The translations under genes and the position numbers were made by a program. The notes below the pieces were generated by a model that had not been told where the DNA came from, made no database searches, and worked only from the letters and a program-made list of their open reading frames with translations. Below, piece after piece: positions 17,496 to 31,793 of a stretch of 64,000 nt of DNA (its first letter is position 1; the number at the start of each line of letters is the position of its first letter). This DNA is from Nitratireductor basaltis (GTDB lineage Bacteria; Pseudomonadota; Alphaproteobacteria; Rhizobiales; Rhizobiaceae), in NCBI RefSeq assembly GCF_000733725.1, contig NZ_JMQM01000002.1, positions 372,001 through 436,000 of the forward strand, read 5' to 3'.

Positions 17496-17532
17496 TAGTC
17501 GGAACGTCAGATCAGGCAAGGGGCTGGGAACC

Positions 17533-18069
17533 ATGAGCAAGACCATCAGGGCAGAGGATCTTCCTTACCGGCAATGTGTCGGCGTGATGGTGCTGGATGC
17601 GCAGGGCCGGGTCTGGGCCGGACGGCGGATCGTGGAGCCAAAGGGAGAACTCGAGGGTGTTCCGCAGCTCTGGCAGATGCCGCAGGGTGGTATCGACAAG
17701 GGAGAGGACCCTCTGGAGGCTGCCCTACGCGAACTGTATGAGGAGACCGGCATGCGCAGCGTCTCCTTGCTTGCCGAAGCACCCGAATGGATCAACTACG
17801 ACCTGCCCGATCATCTGATCGGTGTTGCTCTCAAGGGGCGCTACCGGGGACAGACACAGCGATGGTTTGCATTCCGATTCGAGGGTGACGAGGGCGAGAT
17901 CGCCATCAACCCCCCGCCGGGCGGTCACAGCGCCGAGTTCGATGCCTGGGAATGGAAGAGGCTGGATGAGCTTCCCCAACTCATCGTGCCATTCAAGCGC
18001 AAGGTCTATGAGCAGGTTGTGGAGGCCTTCCGGCATCTGGTGCCGGAAAGCACGAAAGCTGCATCTTGA
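17533..18069 (+). CDS. rppH: RNA pyrophosphohydrolase (Nudix)
   Basis: A 178-aa Nudix hydrolase. The Nudix box [20 protein letters not shown] followed by TG (residues 55-76) is complete. Flanking [18 protein letters not shown] and [12 protein letters not shown] match RppH rather than mutator-type Nudix proteins. RppH removes pyrophosphate from mRNA 5' ends to trigger RNase E decay. It follows the deacetylase gene by 37 nt and probably shares its transcript. The convergent sodC ends 2 nt away. Confidence 0.93.
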   Translation: MSKTIRAEDLPYRQCVGVMVLDAQGRVWAGRRIVEPKGELEGVPQLWQMPQGGIDKGEDPLEAALRELYEETGMRSVSLLAEAPEWINYDLPDHLIGVALKGRYRGQTQRWFAFRFEGDEGEIAINPPPGGHSAEFDAWEWKRLDELPQLIVPFKRKVYEQVVEAFRHLVPESTKAAS

Positions 18070-18071
18070 GC

Positions 18072-18584
18072 CTATTCGATGACGCCGCAGGCTATCCTGT
18101 CGCCTGCATCACCTGAAGGCTGGCTGGTGTAGTCATCGGCTCCAGCATGAACGACGACCGCAGAGCCGTCTTCATCACGCAAGGGATTGTCACCGTCAGC
18201 AGAAAGGCTCAGGTGCTCAGTGAAGAACTCGAGCTTCAGCACACCGTCCTGACCGACATTCACGTTTGGAAAATCACCCGGATGGGGCCCGCCTTCGGCT
18301 TCAATCCCGTGATCCTTGTCGCCGGCATAATGTCCGCCTGCCGACTTGAAACCGTCAGCGGGGTCGCATGCGCCGGTTTCATGCACGTGAAAACCGTGTG
18401 GTCCGGGTGGCAGGTCGGTCATCTCCACGATCACGTGAACCATGCCGGATGCGGTCTGGTTGAATGTCACGGTGCCGACGGACTGCTCGTCGGTGTTGAT
18501 CATGTTGGCGGACGCCTGATCCTGTGCCTGCGCTGTAACGGCCGTCAGAGCGGTTGCCAAAGCCGCGTAGATGAGTTGACGCAT
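18072..18584 (-). CDS. sodC: Cu/Zn superoxide dismutase, periplasmic
   Basis: A 170-aa exported Cu/Zn SOD that disproportionates superoxide in the periplasm. The signal peptide is RQLIYAALATALTAVTAQA. Copper and zinc ligands are seen in GPHGFHVHETGACDP, AGGHYAGDKDHGIEAEGGPH (bridging and zinc His) and a late VVVHAGADDY. The disulfide partner is the near-terminal Cys in DRIACGVIE. The start at 18584 is set by the signal peptide and GGGAGGA upstream. The upstream in-frame extension is not signal-like. Confidence 0.94.
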   Translation of the reverse strand: MRQLIYAALATALTAVTAQAQDQASANMINTDEQSVGTVTFNQTASGMVHVIVEMTDLPPGPHGFHVHETGACDPADGFKSAGGHYAGDKDHGIEAEGGPHPGDFPNVNVGQDGVLKLEFFTEHLSLSADGDNPLRDEDGSAVVVHAGADDYTSQPSGDAGDRIACGVIE

Positions 18585-18701
18585 ATCTGTCCTCCCTTCT
18601 CTCCTCGTGCGCCATGATGGCGCCATTGGCCTCGGCAGAAGACCGGGCCTAATGATGTCCGAACAGGTGAGCGGGGGATATGTTTCCTTGGCTTCTGAGA
18701 C

Positions 18702-18733
18702 GAAAAAGGCCGGCACTAAGGCCGGCCTTTTTC
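18702..18733. terminator. Bidirectional intrinsic terminator after atpC
   Basis: AAAAAGGCCGGC / GCCGGCCTTTTT is a perfect 12-bp stem with loop ACTAAG. It has a T-run on both strands and closes the atp operon, 21 nt past the atpC stop. Confidence 0.85.
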
Positions 18734-18753
18734 GTAATTCGGATTCGAACAGA

Positions 18754-19161
18754 TCAGGCGGGGATGATCGCGCCCTGAAGGGTCGTAAGCTGGGAGAGAT
18801 AAAGCTCCGCCTTGGAGCGAGCCTCGTAGTCCTTGGCTTCTTCCATCTCCGAACGGACTGCCTCGATCCGCTGCTCCAGATCTTCCTTGCTCAGATCAGC
18901 AAGGCGAACGGCTGCTTCGGCCAGAAGGGTGCACTGGTCGGGAAGGATGTCGGCGAAGCCGCCGAATACGGCGAACTGTTCCTTCTCGCCGCCCTGCGAA
19001 GTAACGGATACCACACCCGGATTGATGCTGGTCATGGTTGGCGCATGGTTGGCCATGACCGTCATTTCACCCTCGGTGCCGGGGATCACGACCTCGGTGG
19101 CCTCTTCGGAGAAAAGGAGGCGCTCAGGCGAAACCAGTTCGAACTTGAAAGCTTGGGCCAT
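18754..19161 (-). CDS. atpC: ATP synthase F1 subunit epsilon
   Basis: A 135-aa epsilon subunit, part of the central stalk, that couples rotation and can inhibit ATP hydrolysis. The N-terminal beta-sandwich reads AFKFELVSPERLLFSEEATE and GTEGEMTVMANHAPTMTSI. The C-terminal helical hairpin (DLEQRIEAVRSEMEEAKDYE) is complete. It is last in atpHAGDC, 70 nt after atpD, and is followed by the terminator. Confidence 0.96.
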   Translation of the reverse strand: MAQAFKFELVSPERLLFSEEATEVVIPGTEGEMTVMANHAPTMTSINPGVVSVTSQGGEKEQFAVFGGFADILPDQCTLLAEAAVRLADLSKEDLEQRIEAVRSEMEEAKDYEARSKAELYLSQLTTLQGAIIPA

Positions 19162-19231
19162 GATTTCCTACCGCTTGAAAAAGAGCCGGGGCGGTGTGTT
19201 CCGCCGCCGGCTATCGTGCATTCGCGCCTTG

Positions 19232-21632
<2,401 letters not shown>

Positions 21633-21644
21633 GCTTTTTCAGCC

Positions 21645-23173
<1,529 letters not shown>

Positions 23174-23174
<1 letters not shown>

Positions 23175-23734
23175 CAGCCGACCTCTTTCAGTGCAAGCTT
23201 GAGCGAATTGAGTTTGGTTTTAAGCGAAGTGTCGATCTGGCGCGACCCCAGCTTCACGACAAGGCCGCCGAGAAGGGAGGGATCGACCGTGACATCGATA
23301 TTGACGTCCTTGCCGGCCACTTCCTTCAGTGTTGCCTTGAGATCCTTCTCCTGCTCAGCGCTCAGCGCATGAGCAGCGGTCACTTCCGCAGCGACTTCGC
23401 CACGAGCTTCTGCAGCGACCTGACGAAACGCGCGGATCATCTGCGGAACGGCGAAGAGGCGGCGGTTTTGCGCCACGACACGAAGGAAATTGCCGACCAG
23501 GCCGGAAACCCCAGCCTTGTCGAGGACCGCACCAAGGGCGCGGGTCTGTTCATCGGAGGAAAAGACCGGACTGTTCACCAGCCTCTGCAGGTCTTCGCTG
23601 TCGCGCAAAATCTTGTCGAAATCGTTGAGATCCTGCTCGACATTGGCGACTGAGTCGGATTCCTGGGCAAGTTCGAAGAGCGACCGCGCATAGCGCCCTG
23701 CCACTCCGGAGATCATCGAGCCAGATTCTGCCAC
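23174..23734 (-). CDS. atpH: ATP synthase F1 subunit delta
   Basis: A 186-aa peripheral-stalk subunit that joins F1 to the b subunits. The sequence [18 protein letters not shown] at the start and [20 protein letters not shown] near the end are the family signatures. I chose the GTG at 23734 (giving [14 protein letters not shown]) because it yields the usual length. The frame stays open 11 codons further to an alternative start without family similarity. It is first gene of atpHAGDC; the F0 genes are not in this window, as is normal for this group. Confidence 0.95.
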
Positions 23735-23960
23735 GGGATGGTCTCTTCTCACAGCTTGCGGCAGCACATTGCGACACGGGAGCCGGATGGCTCGGGTCTA
23801 ACATGCTGACCTTGTTGATAGTTTATCGGCTGAGGAGAATGTACGGCATAACCCCCCTGCCGAAAGCCGATTGCCGTCTAGCACAGGCCTTCCGCAGGCG
23901 CAACACGGCGGAAACGTTGAATCCGTGCTGTTTGACAAAGACTCGGGTGGAATCGTTGTC

Positions 23961-24356
23961 TCAGCTAATGAATCCAAGCGTGAAAGCCAGGGAGAGGGCC
24001 GCCAGCAGCGCGTTAAGTACAAGCGCAATCCAGTTGTGCAGCGTGTTTGCGCGGTCTGACATCATGGAGATTATGCGACCAAAGAGCGCAAGCGACCATC
24101 CAAGACCAAGGGTCAGGTAGATAAGCGGCTGGGCAAACAGAATCGCTGCCACGCCAATGCCGATATAAAATCCGCCAAGCTGTGCGCGAACGGTGCTCAA
24201 ACCAGAATTGTGCATTGGCGGATTGTCGAGCCGCAGGAGCCGCAACGTGGTTCCCGGAGCGAACATGGCGATAAAGCCAATGAAGATGGTGGCTGCCGCC
24301 GATGACCAGGCAAGCCATTCACCGTCGCTGGTGGGCCAGGGTAGTGCAAAATCCAT
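23961..24356 (-). CDS. Small integral membrane protein, DUF4345-like
   Basis: A 131-aa protein with four predicted membrane helices: AAATIFIGFIAMFAP near residue 20, FYIGIGVAAILFAQPLIYL, LGLGWSLALFGRII, and a C-terminal IALVLNALLAALSLAFTLGF. The pattern (AQLGGFYIGIG, then ALFGRIISM) resembles DUF4345-type proteins. No function can be assigned. It lies between atpH and priA on the same strand, with about 226 nt separating it from the atpH start. Confidence 0.65.
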   Translation of the reverse strand: MDFALPWPTSDGEWLAWSSAAATIFIGFIAMFAPGTTLRLLRLDNPPMHNSGLSTVRAQLGGFYIGIGVAAILFAQPLIYLTLGLGWSLALFGRIISMMSDRANTLHNWIALVLNALLAALSLAFTLGFIS

Positions 24357-24463
24357 TGCGGCTCTCCATCCTGTTCATGCAGGCCGAATCAGGCGTTCAG
24401 CCATTGGTTGCGGCGCTATACTCCGTTTCCAGCCTCTTTGGCAGCCCGGTTCACTCCGGCCGA

Positions 24464-26647
24464 TCACAGGAAGCTTTGCGGATCAATGTCCACCTGCACG
24501 CGGATCGAACCACGGGGCTTCGGGGCAGTGGCGATCATCTGGCGCAGATATGCCTGGATGTCGGCGCGGCGGGTGCCATGGACGAGCAGGCGGAAGCGGT
24601 GACGACCGGCCAGAAGCGAGAGAGGTGCTTCAGCCGGTCCAAGCGTTTCCAGAACATCCGAGGCAGGTGCCGCCAGCCTGAGCGCGCGGGCATGGCCTTC
24701 CGCCTCCTTGCGCTCGTTGGCGCTGACAATGATTGCGGCCAGTCTTCCGAATGGCGGAAGGGAAGAGCGCTCGCGTTCTGCAATCTCGCGCTCGTAGAAA
24801 GCCTCCGAATCGCCAGAGATGATCGCGCGCATCACCGGATGTTCCGGCTGATAGGTCTGGATGAGGCCCAGACTTTTGCGACCGGAGCGCCCGGCGCGAC
24901 CGGTAACCTGGCTCAACAGCTGGAAAGTGCGCTCTGCAGCGCGCGGATCGCCATTGGACAGGCCGATATCCGCATCGACCACGCCGACCAGCGTCATGGC
25001 GGGAAAATTGTGACCCTTGGCGACGAGCTGCGTACCGACGACTATGTCGGCCTCACCATCCGCAATGGCCTCCAGTTCAAGGCGCAGGCGTTTCACCCCG
25101 CCCAGCATGTCGGAAGACAGTACGATGGTGCGCGCATCGGGAAAATGGCGGTCAACTTCCTCGGCAATGCGTTCCACGCCCGGTCCGCAGGCGACAAGGT
25201 GGTCGAGCGTTCCACATTCGGGGCAGGCTTCCGGCACCGGCCTGTTGTGCCCACAGTGGTGACAGATAAGTTGTTTCCGAAAACGGTGCTCGACCAGCCA
25301 GCTTGAGCAGTCCGGGCACTGGAATCGGTGGCCACAGACACGGCAGAGCGTCAGGGGTGCGTAGCCGCGGCGGTTGAGGAAAAGCAGCGACTGCTCCTTG
25401 CGCTCCAAGGTCTGTCCGATCGCCCGGATCAGGACCGGTGAAAGAAAGCCTCCCCGTTCGGGCGGGGCCTTGCGCATGTCGATGGCTTTGAGGTCGGGCA
25501 GGGCCGCGTCTGCATAGCGGCTGGAAAGCACGATCCGGTCATAGCGTCCGCTTTGGGCATTGACCCGGCTTTCGATGGAGGGCGTGGCTGATGCCAGAAC
25601 AACCGGAAAATTGCCCAGATGCCCGCGCTTCACCGCCATGTCGCGCGCATTGTAGAAGACGCGGTCTTCCTGCTTGTAGGCGGGGTCGTGTTCCTCATCC
25701 ACGACGATGAGGCCCAGATCGCTGAAAGGCAGGAACAGCGCCGAGCGGGCGCCTGCGACCACGCGAACCTGACCTTCCGCCACCTGCCGCCATATGCGCT
25801 CGCGCTTTTTGGGAGCCAGATCGGAGTGCCAATCGGCAGGCTTCGATCCGAAGCGGTCGTGAAAGCGGTCCAGAAAGGCCTGGGTGAGCGCGATTTCCGG
25901 GATGAGAATCAGCACCTGCTTCCCGCGCTCGAGTGCAGCGGCGACCGCCTCGAAATAGACTTCGGTCTTGCCCGAGCCGGTGACGCCATCAAGAAGCGTG
26001 ACGGAAAAGCCATCACGTGCAGCCTGTTCACGCAGATGTTCCGCTGCCTCAGCCTGCCCATCAGAAAGTTCCGGCCGGCCATATAGCGGGTCCGGTGGGG
26101 CGACAACGGGCTGGGGTGGCAGTTCGACGGTTTTGAATACGCCCTGCTTTGCCAGCCCGTCGATCACGCTCAGCGAAATGCCGGCGGCATGGGCAAGGCC
26201 GGAGCGAGTCCAGGCCTGACCGTCCCGCGCGAGCTCCAGGGCACGCTCGCGCGCGGTGGTCATACGGTCAGGCCGGTTGTCGGTCAGGCGCAGACCCTGT
26301 TGCGGAGGCTCCGGATCAAAGGCACCCGGCGCGCGAAGCAGCATTCGTGCCACCATTCCCGGTGGGGAGAGCGTGTAGGTGCTGATCCACTCGACAAAGC
26401 GCCGCATTTCCCCGCTAATGGGAGGGCAGTCAAACACGGCCTCAATGGGGCGCAGTTTCTTCGGGTCGACGGTGCCGCCATCACCGTCCCAGGCAATGCC
26501 TGCAACCTGTCGCGGCCCGAGCGGGACACGTACAATCGAGCCCGGCGCCACTGGCATGCCCTCGGGAACCGCATAACTGTAGGGTCGTTCCGCCGGCATC
26601 GGCACCATGACGGGAATCACGCGCGATGTGCCCGAATCTTTGTCCAT
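24464..26647 (-). CDS. priA: Primosomal replication protein N' (PriA helicase)
   Basis: A 727-aa DEAD/DEAH-type helicase that restarts stalled replication forks. The N-terminal DNA-binding domain precedes Walker A (LLDGVTGSGKTEVYFEAV, near residue 220) and the DEEH box (LIVVDEEHDPAYKQED). A zinc-binding insert has paired cysteines in LCRVCGHRFQCPDC, LICHHCGHNRP and ACPECG. The helicase motif GTQLVAKGHNFPAMTLVG follows. The length matches the family. It neighbours fsa and the atp operon, a conserved arrangement. Confidence 0.96.
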   Translation of the reverse strand: MDKDSGTSRVIPVMVPMPAERPYSYAVPEGMPVAPGSIVRVPLGPRQVAGIAWDGDGGTVDPKKLRPIEAVFDCPPISGEMRRFVEWISTYTLSPPGMVARMLLRAPGAFDPEPPQQGLRLTDNRPDRMTTARERALELARDGQAWTRSGLAHAAGISLSVIDGLAKQGVFKTVELPPQPVVAPPDPLYGRPELSDGQAEAAEHLREQAARDGFSVTLLDGVTGSGKTEVYFEAVAAALERGKQVLILIPEIALTQAFLDRFHDRFGSKPADWHSDLAPKKRERIWRQVAEGQVRVVAGARSALFLPFSDLGLIVVDEEHDPAYKQEDRVFYNARDMAVKRGHLGNFPVVLASATPSIESRVNAQSGRYDRIVLSSRYADAALPDLKAIDMRKAPPERGGFLSPVLIRAIGQTLERKEQSLLFLNRRGYAPLTLCRVCGHRFQCPDCSSWLVEHRFRKQLICHHCGHNRPVPEACPECGTLDHLVACGPGVERIAEEVDRHFPDARTIVLSSDMLGGVKRLRLELEAIADGEADIVVGTQLVAKGHNFPAMTLVGVVDADIGLSNGDPRAAERTFQLLSQVTGRAGRSGRKSLGLIQTYQPEHPVMRAIISGDSEAFYEREIAERERSSLPPFGRLAAIIVSANERKEAEGHARALRLAAPASDVLETLGPAEAPLSLLAGRHRFRLLVHGTRRADIQAYLRQMIATAPKPRGSIRVQVDIDPQSFL

Positions 26648-26738
26648 GAGGCGTGACCTTGCCGTTTAAATTGTTTAAAGCAACCCACGATGCGTGCGCG
26701 CACATGCCAATGCAGTTCGAAAATCCAGGGAGATGCCC

Positions 26739-27392
26739 ATGAAATTCTTCGTCGATACCGCCGATGTAAATGAAATCAAAGAACTCAACGAGCTGGGTCT
26801 CCTTGATGGCGTGACGACCAATCCTTCGCTTATCATGAAAGCGGGCCGGGACATCACCGAAGTGACCAAGGAAATCTGTGATCTCGTGGATGGTCCGGTT
26901 TCCGCCGAGGTCACGGCGACCGATTTCGACGGCATGATGCGCGAAGCCGAGGTTTTGTCCAAGATTGCCGACAATGTGTGTATCAAGGTTCCGCTGACCT
27001 TCGATGGTCTGAAAGCGTGCAAGAAGATCACCGAGAGCGGCCGCCAGGTCAATGTAACGCTCTGCTTCTCGGCCAATCAGGCTCTTCTGGCCGCCAAGGC
27101 CGGTGCAACCTTCATCTCGCCCTTCATTGGTCGTCTCGATGACATGGCGATCGACGGCATGGACCTGATCGCCGAGATCCGCACTATCTATGACAATTAC
27201 GGCTTCGGCACCGAGATCCTTGCGGCATCCATTCGCACGGTAAACCATGTGAAGCAGGCGGCCCTGATCGGCGCGGATGTCGCGACCGTTCCGCCCGCCA
27301 CGCTGAAGGCGCTGGTCAAGCATCCGCTGACAGACAAGGGGCTTGAGGCCTTCCTCGCCGACTGGGAAAAGACCGGCCAGAAAATCGGCTGA
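26739..27392 (+). CDS. Transaldolase / fructose-6-phosphate aldolase-like protein
   Basis: A 217-aa TalC/FSA-type enzyme. The N-terminus [20 protein letters not shown], the segment [14 protein letters not shown], and the Schiff-base lysine in [13 protein letters not shown] are all present. The short length (about 215 aa) puts it in the fructose-6-phosphate aldolase/transaldolase subgroup. Which of the two reactions dominates cannot be told from these motifs alone. The start at 26739 has GGGAG 8 nt before it; the frame is open 15 codons upstream. It is divergent from priA. Confidence 0.92.
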   Translation: MKFFVDTADVNEIKELNELGLLDGVTTNPSLIMKAGRDITEVTKEICDLVDGPVSAEVTATDFDGMMREAEVLSKIADNVCIKVPLTFDGLKACKKITESGRQVNVTLCFSANQALLAAKAGATFISPFIGRLDDMAIDGMDLIAEIRTIYDNYGFGTEILAASIRTVNHVKQAALIGADVATVPPATLKALVKHPLTDKGLEAFLADWEKTGQKIG

Positions 27393-27414
27393 TCTCGTTC
27401 AATCAGTGAAGTTT

Positions 27415-27442
27415 AAGCCCCGGCCATCGTGCCGGGGTTTTT
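27415..27442 (+). terminator. Intrinsic terminator after the transaldolase gene
   Basis: CCCCGGC, loop CATCGT, GCCGGGG followed by TTTTT, about 25 nt after the stop. The next gene converges on it and its stop codon lies at the very end of the T-run. Confidence 0.8.
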
Positions 27443-28356
27443 CATGGCTTGAAGACCGCGTCGCGATCCTTTGCCAAAGCATGCACCGCATGTTCCTGCA
27501 GGCGCTCGGCAAGTTCGGATGGCTCACCATCCTGCAAGGTCTCATGCGGAATGGGGCGCCCGATGATCATGGAGATGGCGCGGCCCTTCTTGTTGAGAAG
27601 CTCGTGAAACAGGGTCATGTCGCGCAACTCGTTCGAATATTTCGAGAGCAGGTAGAACAGCCCGGAATTGCGCGCGGTGATGTTCATCGGGATCACCGGA
27701 ACCTCATAGCGCCGCGCCAGAGCCACGACGGATGGCTGCCAGGGGCGTTCGGTCAGCTTGTCCTCGTTCCAGTAGGCTATGCGACCGGACGGGAAGAGCA
27801 CGACCGCACGCTCTTCGTTGAAGGCCTTGGCCGTCATCGCGAGCGTGTCGCGGCTCTTCGCATGGGACTTCTCCCCAGCACGCCATTCGACCGGTATCAC
27901 CAGCTCACGGAACTGGGGATTGACCCGCAGCGCATCGCGATTGGCAAAGAAGGCCATGTCCGGCCTGATCTCCTTGAGAAGATCGAAAACGGCAATGCCG
28001 TCGGCGATGCCGGTCGGATGCGTCGGGGCAAGGATGAAGCCACCCTTCTTGGGGATGTTATCCAAACCGGTAGAGGAAACCTCAAGCGAGAGAAGTTCGC
28101 TAATATAGGTGAATGCATCCCAGCCCGACATCGCGGCCACTTCATCGGCCATGGCAACGGCCTGACGATAATGGAAGTAACGATAGAGCAGGGGCTTTGC
28201 GACAGGCCAGATGAAGGTCTGCGACAGGTGTGTGGTGCGCTCGGCGATGAGCTGGTCCACGACATGATCTGCCGTCTCGGGGGCCAGAGCTTCACGCTTC
28301 AAGAGCTTGCTTCCGAATACGCCAGCGACAGACATCATCGTGGTATGAAATCCCAT
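27442..28356 (-). CDS. Glycerophospholipid acyltransferase (PlsC/LPLAT-like)
   Basis: A 304-aa acyltransferase probably acting on membrane lipid precursors at the inner membrane. The acyltransferase block I reads APTHPTGIADGIAV, with the catalytic His and Asp separated by five residues (HX5D rather than the usual HX4D). Block III is seen as VLFPSGRIAYW in place of FPEGT, and a late VPVIPMNI matches block IV. The substrate is unknown. There is no strong membrane helix at the N-terminus. It lies downstream of lptE in the place where I would expect holA. Confidence 0.78.
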   Translation of the reverse strand: MGFHTTMMSVAGVFGSKLLKREALAPETADHVVDQLIAERTTHLSQTFIWPVAKPLLYRYFHYRQAVAMADEVAAMSGWDAFTYISELLSLEVSSTGLDNIPKKGGFILAPTHPTGIADGIAVFDLLKEIRPDMAFFANRDALRVNPQFRELVIPVEWRAGEKSHAKSRDTLAMTAKAFNEERAVVLFPSGRIAYWNEDKLTERPWQPSVVALARRYEVPVIPMNITARNSGLFYLLSKYSNELRDMTLFHELLNKKGRAISMIIGRPIPHETLQDGEPSELAERLQEHAVHALAKDRDAVFKP

Positions 28357-28488
28357 TAGCGAAGCACTCCAATGGCGGCTGTTTCACCGATCTCCATGAC
28401 GTCGCAATGACAACCGGAACAAATGCATTGTGCGAAGCCCCTCTCGCACCTCCGATATCACCGCTCATCCTTATAGCATAATCCCGCT

Positions 28489-29028
28489 TCAGATGCCTGG
28501 GGAGGCCGCAAGGTTCTGCGCAACGGAAAGCCGGACAATCTCGGCAAGTTCCCGTGCTGCGCGGTTTTGTGCATCGCGCTCGGCGCGCAAGGCCGCATAT
28601 TCCTGACGCGGACGGTCGAAAGCCGATGAAACCTCGCGCGTGCCGCGCCCAAGAACCGCATCCGTCGTCGCGTCCTTGAGAATGTAAGTGCCCTTCATGC
28701 GCACGGTGCCCGCCGTTGGTTCGTCAATGCCAGCGCGCTGGATCGTTGCGGCGGAGGCGGTGACGGAGGTGACGGAAAGGTCAAGGATGTAGCGCGGATT
28801 GGCCGGAGGCGTGGCGCCTCCGTGCAGCAGGAACATGAGGTGATTGCGCACCTCAAGGCCGTAGCGTGTGTTCTGCTCAGACACGGCGACCGATGCCAGT
28901 GCGGCGGTGGTTCCACCACTCAGTCCTGCGTCGGACGTCGCATAGAGCGGCTTCACCGTACAGGCGGATACAGCTGTCATGGCTGCCAGAAGCCCGCTCA
29001 TGACCAAGGCTTTGAAAACGGACTTCAA
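28489..29028 (-). CDS. lptE: LPS assembly lipoprotein LptE-like
   Basis: A 179-aa lipoprotein. The signal sequence KSVFKALVMSGLLAAMTAV ends in SAC, with Cys23 as the lipidation site, followed by TVKPLYATSDAG, a typical LptE start. LptE plugs the LptD barrel and is needed for LPS insertion in the outer membrane. The assignment rests on this N-terminus, the length, and the position directly after leuS (15 nt), a conserved pairing. The rest of the sequence is weakly conserved even within the family. Confidence 0.85.
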   Translation of the reverse strand: MKSVFKALVMSGLLAAMTAVSACTVKPLYATSDAGLSGGTTAALASVAVSEQNTRYGLEVRNHLMFLLHGGATPPANPRYILDLSVTSVTASAATIQRAGIDEPTAGTVRMKGTYILKDATTDAVLGRGTREVSSAFDRPRQEYAALRAERDAQNRAARELAEIVRLSVAQNLAASPGI

Positions 29029-29043
29029 GGCTGGCTCCTCCGC

Positions 29044-31662
29044 TCAGGCCACCACATTGACGATGCGCTGCGGCACGACGATGACCTTGCGCGGCTCGGC
29101 GCCATTCAGCGCCTTTTGCACGAAGTCGAGTTCAAGTACCGCCTGCTCGATGGAAGACTTGTCCGCGTCGCGAGCGATTGTCAAATCCCCGCGCTTCTTG
29201 CCGTTGATCTGAACGGGCAGGATGATCTCGTTGTCGACCACCAGTGTCGGATCGTAGTCCGGCCAGGAGCGGGCGGCCACAAGGTCGGTGCCCCCGATTT
29301 CGTGCCAGCATTCCTCGGCCAGGTGAGGCATGAAGGGCGCGATCACGTGGATCAGGATTTCAACCGCGTTGCGCGCGGCCGCCTTCTCTTCTTCCGAGGC
29401 ATCTGCACCAAGCTTGCCGATTGTGCCGTGAAGCTCGTTGACGAGTTCGTGCATACGGGCGATTGCCCGGTTGAAGGCGAGACGCTCGATGTCTTCGCCG
29501 ACGGCCTTGAGTGCCTTGTGTGCCGGCTTTGATATCGCGGCTGCACTGCCTTCGCGGGCGGGGCTGCCTTCCACGCCTTCGATCACCGACTTGTTGTCAA
29601 CGACCAGGCGCCAAACGCGCTGAAGGAAGCGATGCGCACCAGCGGCACCGTCGTCGGTCCATTCCACGTCGCGGTCGGGCGGCGAATCGGAAAGCGTGAA
29701 CCAGCGCGCCGTGTCGGCACCGAAGGAGCCGGTGATCTCTTCCGGGCTCACCGTGTTCTTCTTCGACTTCGACATCTTTTCAAGCTGGCCGATCGTGACC
29801 GGCTTGCCCGTATCGATTTCGAATGCTTTGCGATCTGCGCCTGAACCTTCGATACGCACTTCGGTCGGCGCGAGCCAGCGGCCATCTTCGGCCTTGAAGG
29901 TCTCATGGACGACCATGCCCTGCGTGAAGAGACCCTTGAAGGGCTCGTCGAGATCGAGATGGCCTGCCTTGCGCATCGCGCGGGTGAAGAAGCGCGAATA
30001 GAGCAGGTGCAGGATCGCGTGCTCGACGCCGCCGATATACTGGTCCACAGGCAGCCAGCGATTGGCGATGTCGGGGATCGTCGGCGTGTCGGCATCCGGT
30101 GCGGTGAAGCAGGCGAAATACCACGACGAGTCCACGAAGGTGTCCATCGTGTCTGTCTCGCGGCGCGCGTCGCTGCCGCATTTCGGACACTTCACATGCT
30201 TCCAGGTGGGGTGACGGTCGAGCGGGTTGCCGGGCGTGTCGAAGTCCACATCGTCGGGCAGGACGACCGGCAGGTCATCCTTGGGCACTGGCACGACGCC
30301 ACAGCTTTCGCAATGGATCATCGGGATCGGGCAGCCCCAGTAGCGCTGGCGGGAAATGCCCCAGTCGCGCAGGCGGTAATTGACCTTGCGCTCGGCCACC
30401 GGCTTGCCGTTCAGATCGGCCTTCTCGAGGCGCGACGCGACTTCCTCGAAAGCCTTGTCGGTCGGCATTCCGTCGAGGAAGCGCGAATTGATCATCACGC
30501 CGTCGTCGGTATAGGCCTCGTCGGTGATCTTGAAGCTTTCGGGATCAGCGCCTTCCGGCAGCACGACAGGCGTGACCGGCAGGCCATATTTGTTGGCGAA
30601 GTCCAGATCGCGCTGGTCGCCCGACGGGCAGCCGAAGATCGCGCCCGTGCCGTAATCCATGAGGACGAAATTGGCGACATAGACCGGCAGCGTCCATTCG
30701 GGATCGAAGGGGTGCTTCACGCGGATGCCGGTGTCGAAGCCACGCTTTTCCGCCGTTTCGAGAGCTGCTGCGGATGTGCCCATGCGCCGGCATTCCTCGC
30801 AGAATGCAGCCAGTTCCGCATTTTCGGTTGCTGCCTTGCGTGCGAGCGGATGATCGGCGGCGATTGCCATGAAGGAAGCGCCGAAAAGCGTGTCAGGGCG
30901 CGTCGTATAGACCTGCAATTCGCTCTCGCCGCCGGGTGCGGTGTCCGCGTCGAGTTCCCAGCGAACCAAAAGGCCTTCGGAACGGCCGATCCAGTTGCGC
31001 TGCATCAGGCGAACCTTTTCCGGCCAATTGTCGAGGCCGTCGATGGCCTCAAGCAGCTCGTCGGAGAAGTCGGTGATCTTGAAGAACCACTGCGCCAGTT
31101 CGCGCTGCTCGACCTCGGCACCTGAGCGCCAGCCCTTGCCGTCGATCACCTGTTCATTGGCGAGAACCGTCTGGTCCACCGGGTCCCAGTTCACCTTGGA
31201 GGTTTTGCGGGTGATCAGATCGTTTTCGTAGAAGTCCACGAAAAGCATCTGCTGACGGTGGTAATAATCCACATCGCAGGTCGCGAATTCGCGGCTCCAG
31301 TCCAGCGACAGGCCGAAGGTCTTGAGCTGGCCGCGCATGGTGGCGATGTTCTGATACGTCCATTCCTTGGGATGGACCTTGTTCTGCATGGCCGCGTTTT
31401 CAGCCGGCATGCCGAATGCGTCCCAACCCATCGGGTGCAGCACGTTGAAGCCCCTGGCGCGCTTGTAGCGGGCCACCACGTCACCCATCGTGTAGTTGCG
31501 GGTGTGGCCGATATGGATGCGCCCCGACGGATAGGGGAACATCTCCAGCACGTAATAGGTCGGGCGCCCGTCATCATTGCGGGTCTCGAAGAGTTTTGCC
31601 TCTTCCCAGGCCTTCTGCCACTTGGGTTCGGACGTGCGCGGATTGTATCGTTCGGTTGCCAT
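29044..31662 (-). CDS. leuS: Leucyl-tRNA synthetase
   Basis: An 872-aa class I synthetase that charges tRNA-Leu. The N-terminus [17 protein letters not shown] is standard. The HIGH motif is in [19 protein letters not shown], and the KMSKS motif is in [17 protein letters not shown]. The editing (CP1) domain with its threonine-rich region lies between them. I chose the ATG at 31662 (MATERYNP) since the extra 26 residues of the open frame upstream are not family-like. It is divergent from yggS. Confidence 0.97.
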   Translation of the reverse strand: MATERYNPRTSEPKWQKAWEEAKLFETRNDDGRPTYYVLEMFPYPSGRIHIGHTRNYTMGDVVARYKRARGFNVLHPMGWDAFGMPAENAAMQNKVHPKEWTYQNIATMRGQLKTFGLSLDWSREFATCDVDYYHRQQMLFVDFYENDLITRKTSKVNWDPVDQTVLANEQVIDGKGWRSGAEVEQRELAQWFFKITDFSDELLEAIDGLDNWPEKVRLMQRNWIGRSEGLLVRWELDADTAPGGESELQVYTTRPDTLFGASFMAIAADHPLARKAATENAELAAFCEECRRMGTSAAALETAEKRGFDTGIRVKHPFDPEWTLPVYVANFVLMDYGTGAIFGCPSGDQRDLDFANKYGLPVTPVVLPEGADPESFKITDEAYTDDGVMINSRFLDGMPTDKAFEEVASRLEKADLNGKPVAERKVNYRLRDWGISRQRYWGCPIPMIHCESCGVVPVPKDDLPVVLPDDVDFDTPGNPLDRHPTWKHVKCPKCGSDARRETDTMDTFVDSSWYFACFTAPDADTPTIPDIANRWLPVDQYIGGVEHAILHLLYSRFFTRAMRKAGHLDLDEPFKGLFTQGMVVHETFKAEDGRWLAPTEVRIEGSGADRKAFEIDTGKPVTIGQLEKMSKSKKNTVSPEEITGSFGADTARWFTLSDSPPDRDVEWTDDGAAGAHRFLQRVWRLVVDNKSVIEGVEGSPAREGSAAAISKPAHKALKAVGEDIERLAFNRAIARMHELVNELHGTIGKLGADASEEEKAAARNAVEILIHVIAPFMPHLAEECWHEIGGTDLVAARSWPDYDPTLVVDNEIILPVQINGKKRGDLTIARDADKSSIEQAVLELDFVQKALNGAEPRKVIVVPQRIVNVVA

Positions 31663-31793
31663 GCCGGTTTTTTCACATAGAAAGGTGCCAGAAACAGTCG
31701 GCGGACCTTCACCATGCTTTGTGACGAGCGTCAACCGCATGGGGCTAATGAAGCATGGTCCAGATGAAGCAGTTCAGGGCGGAAAGACGATAA

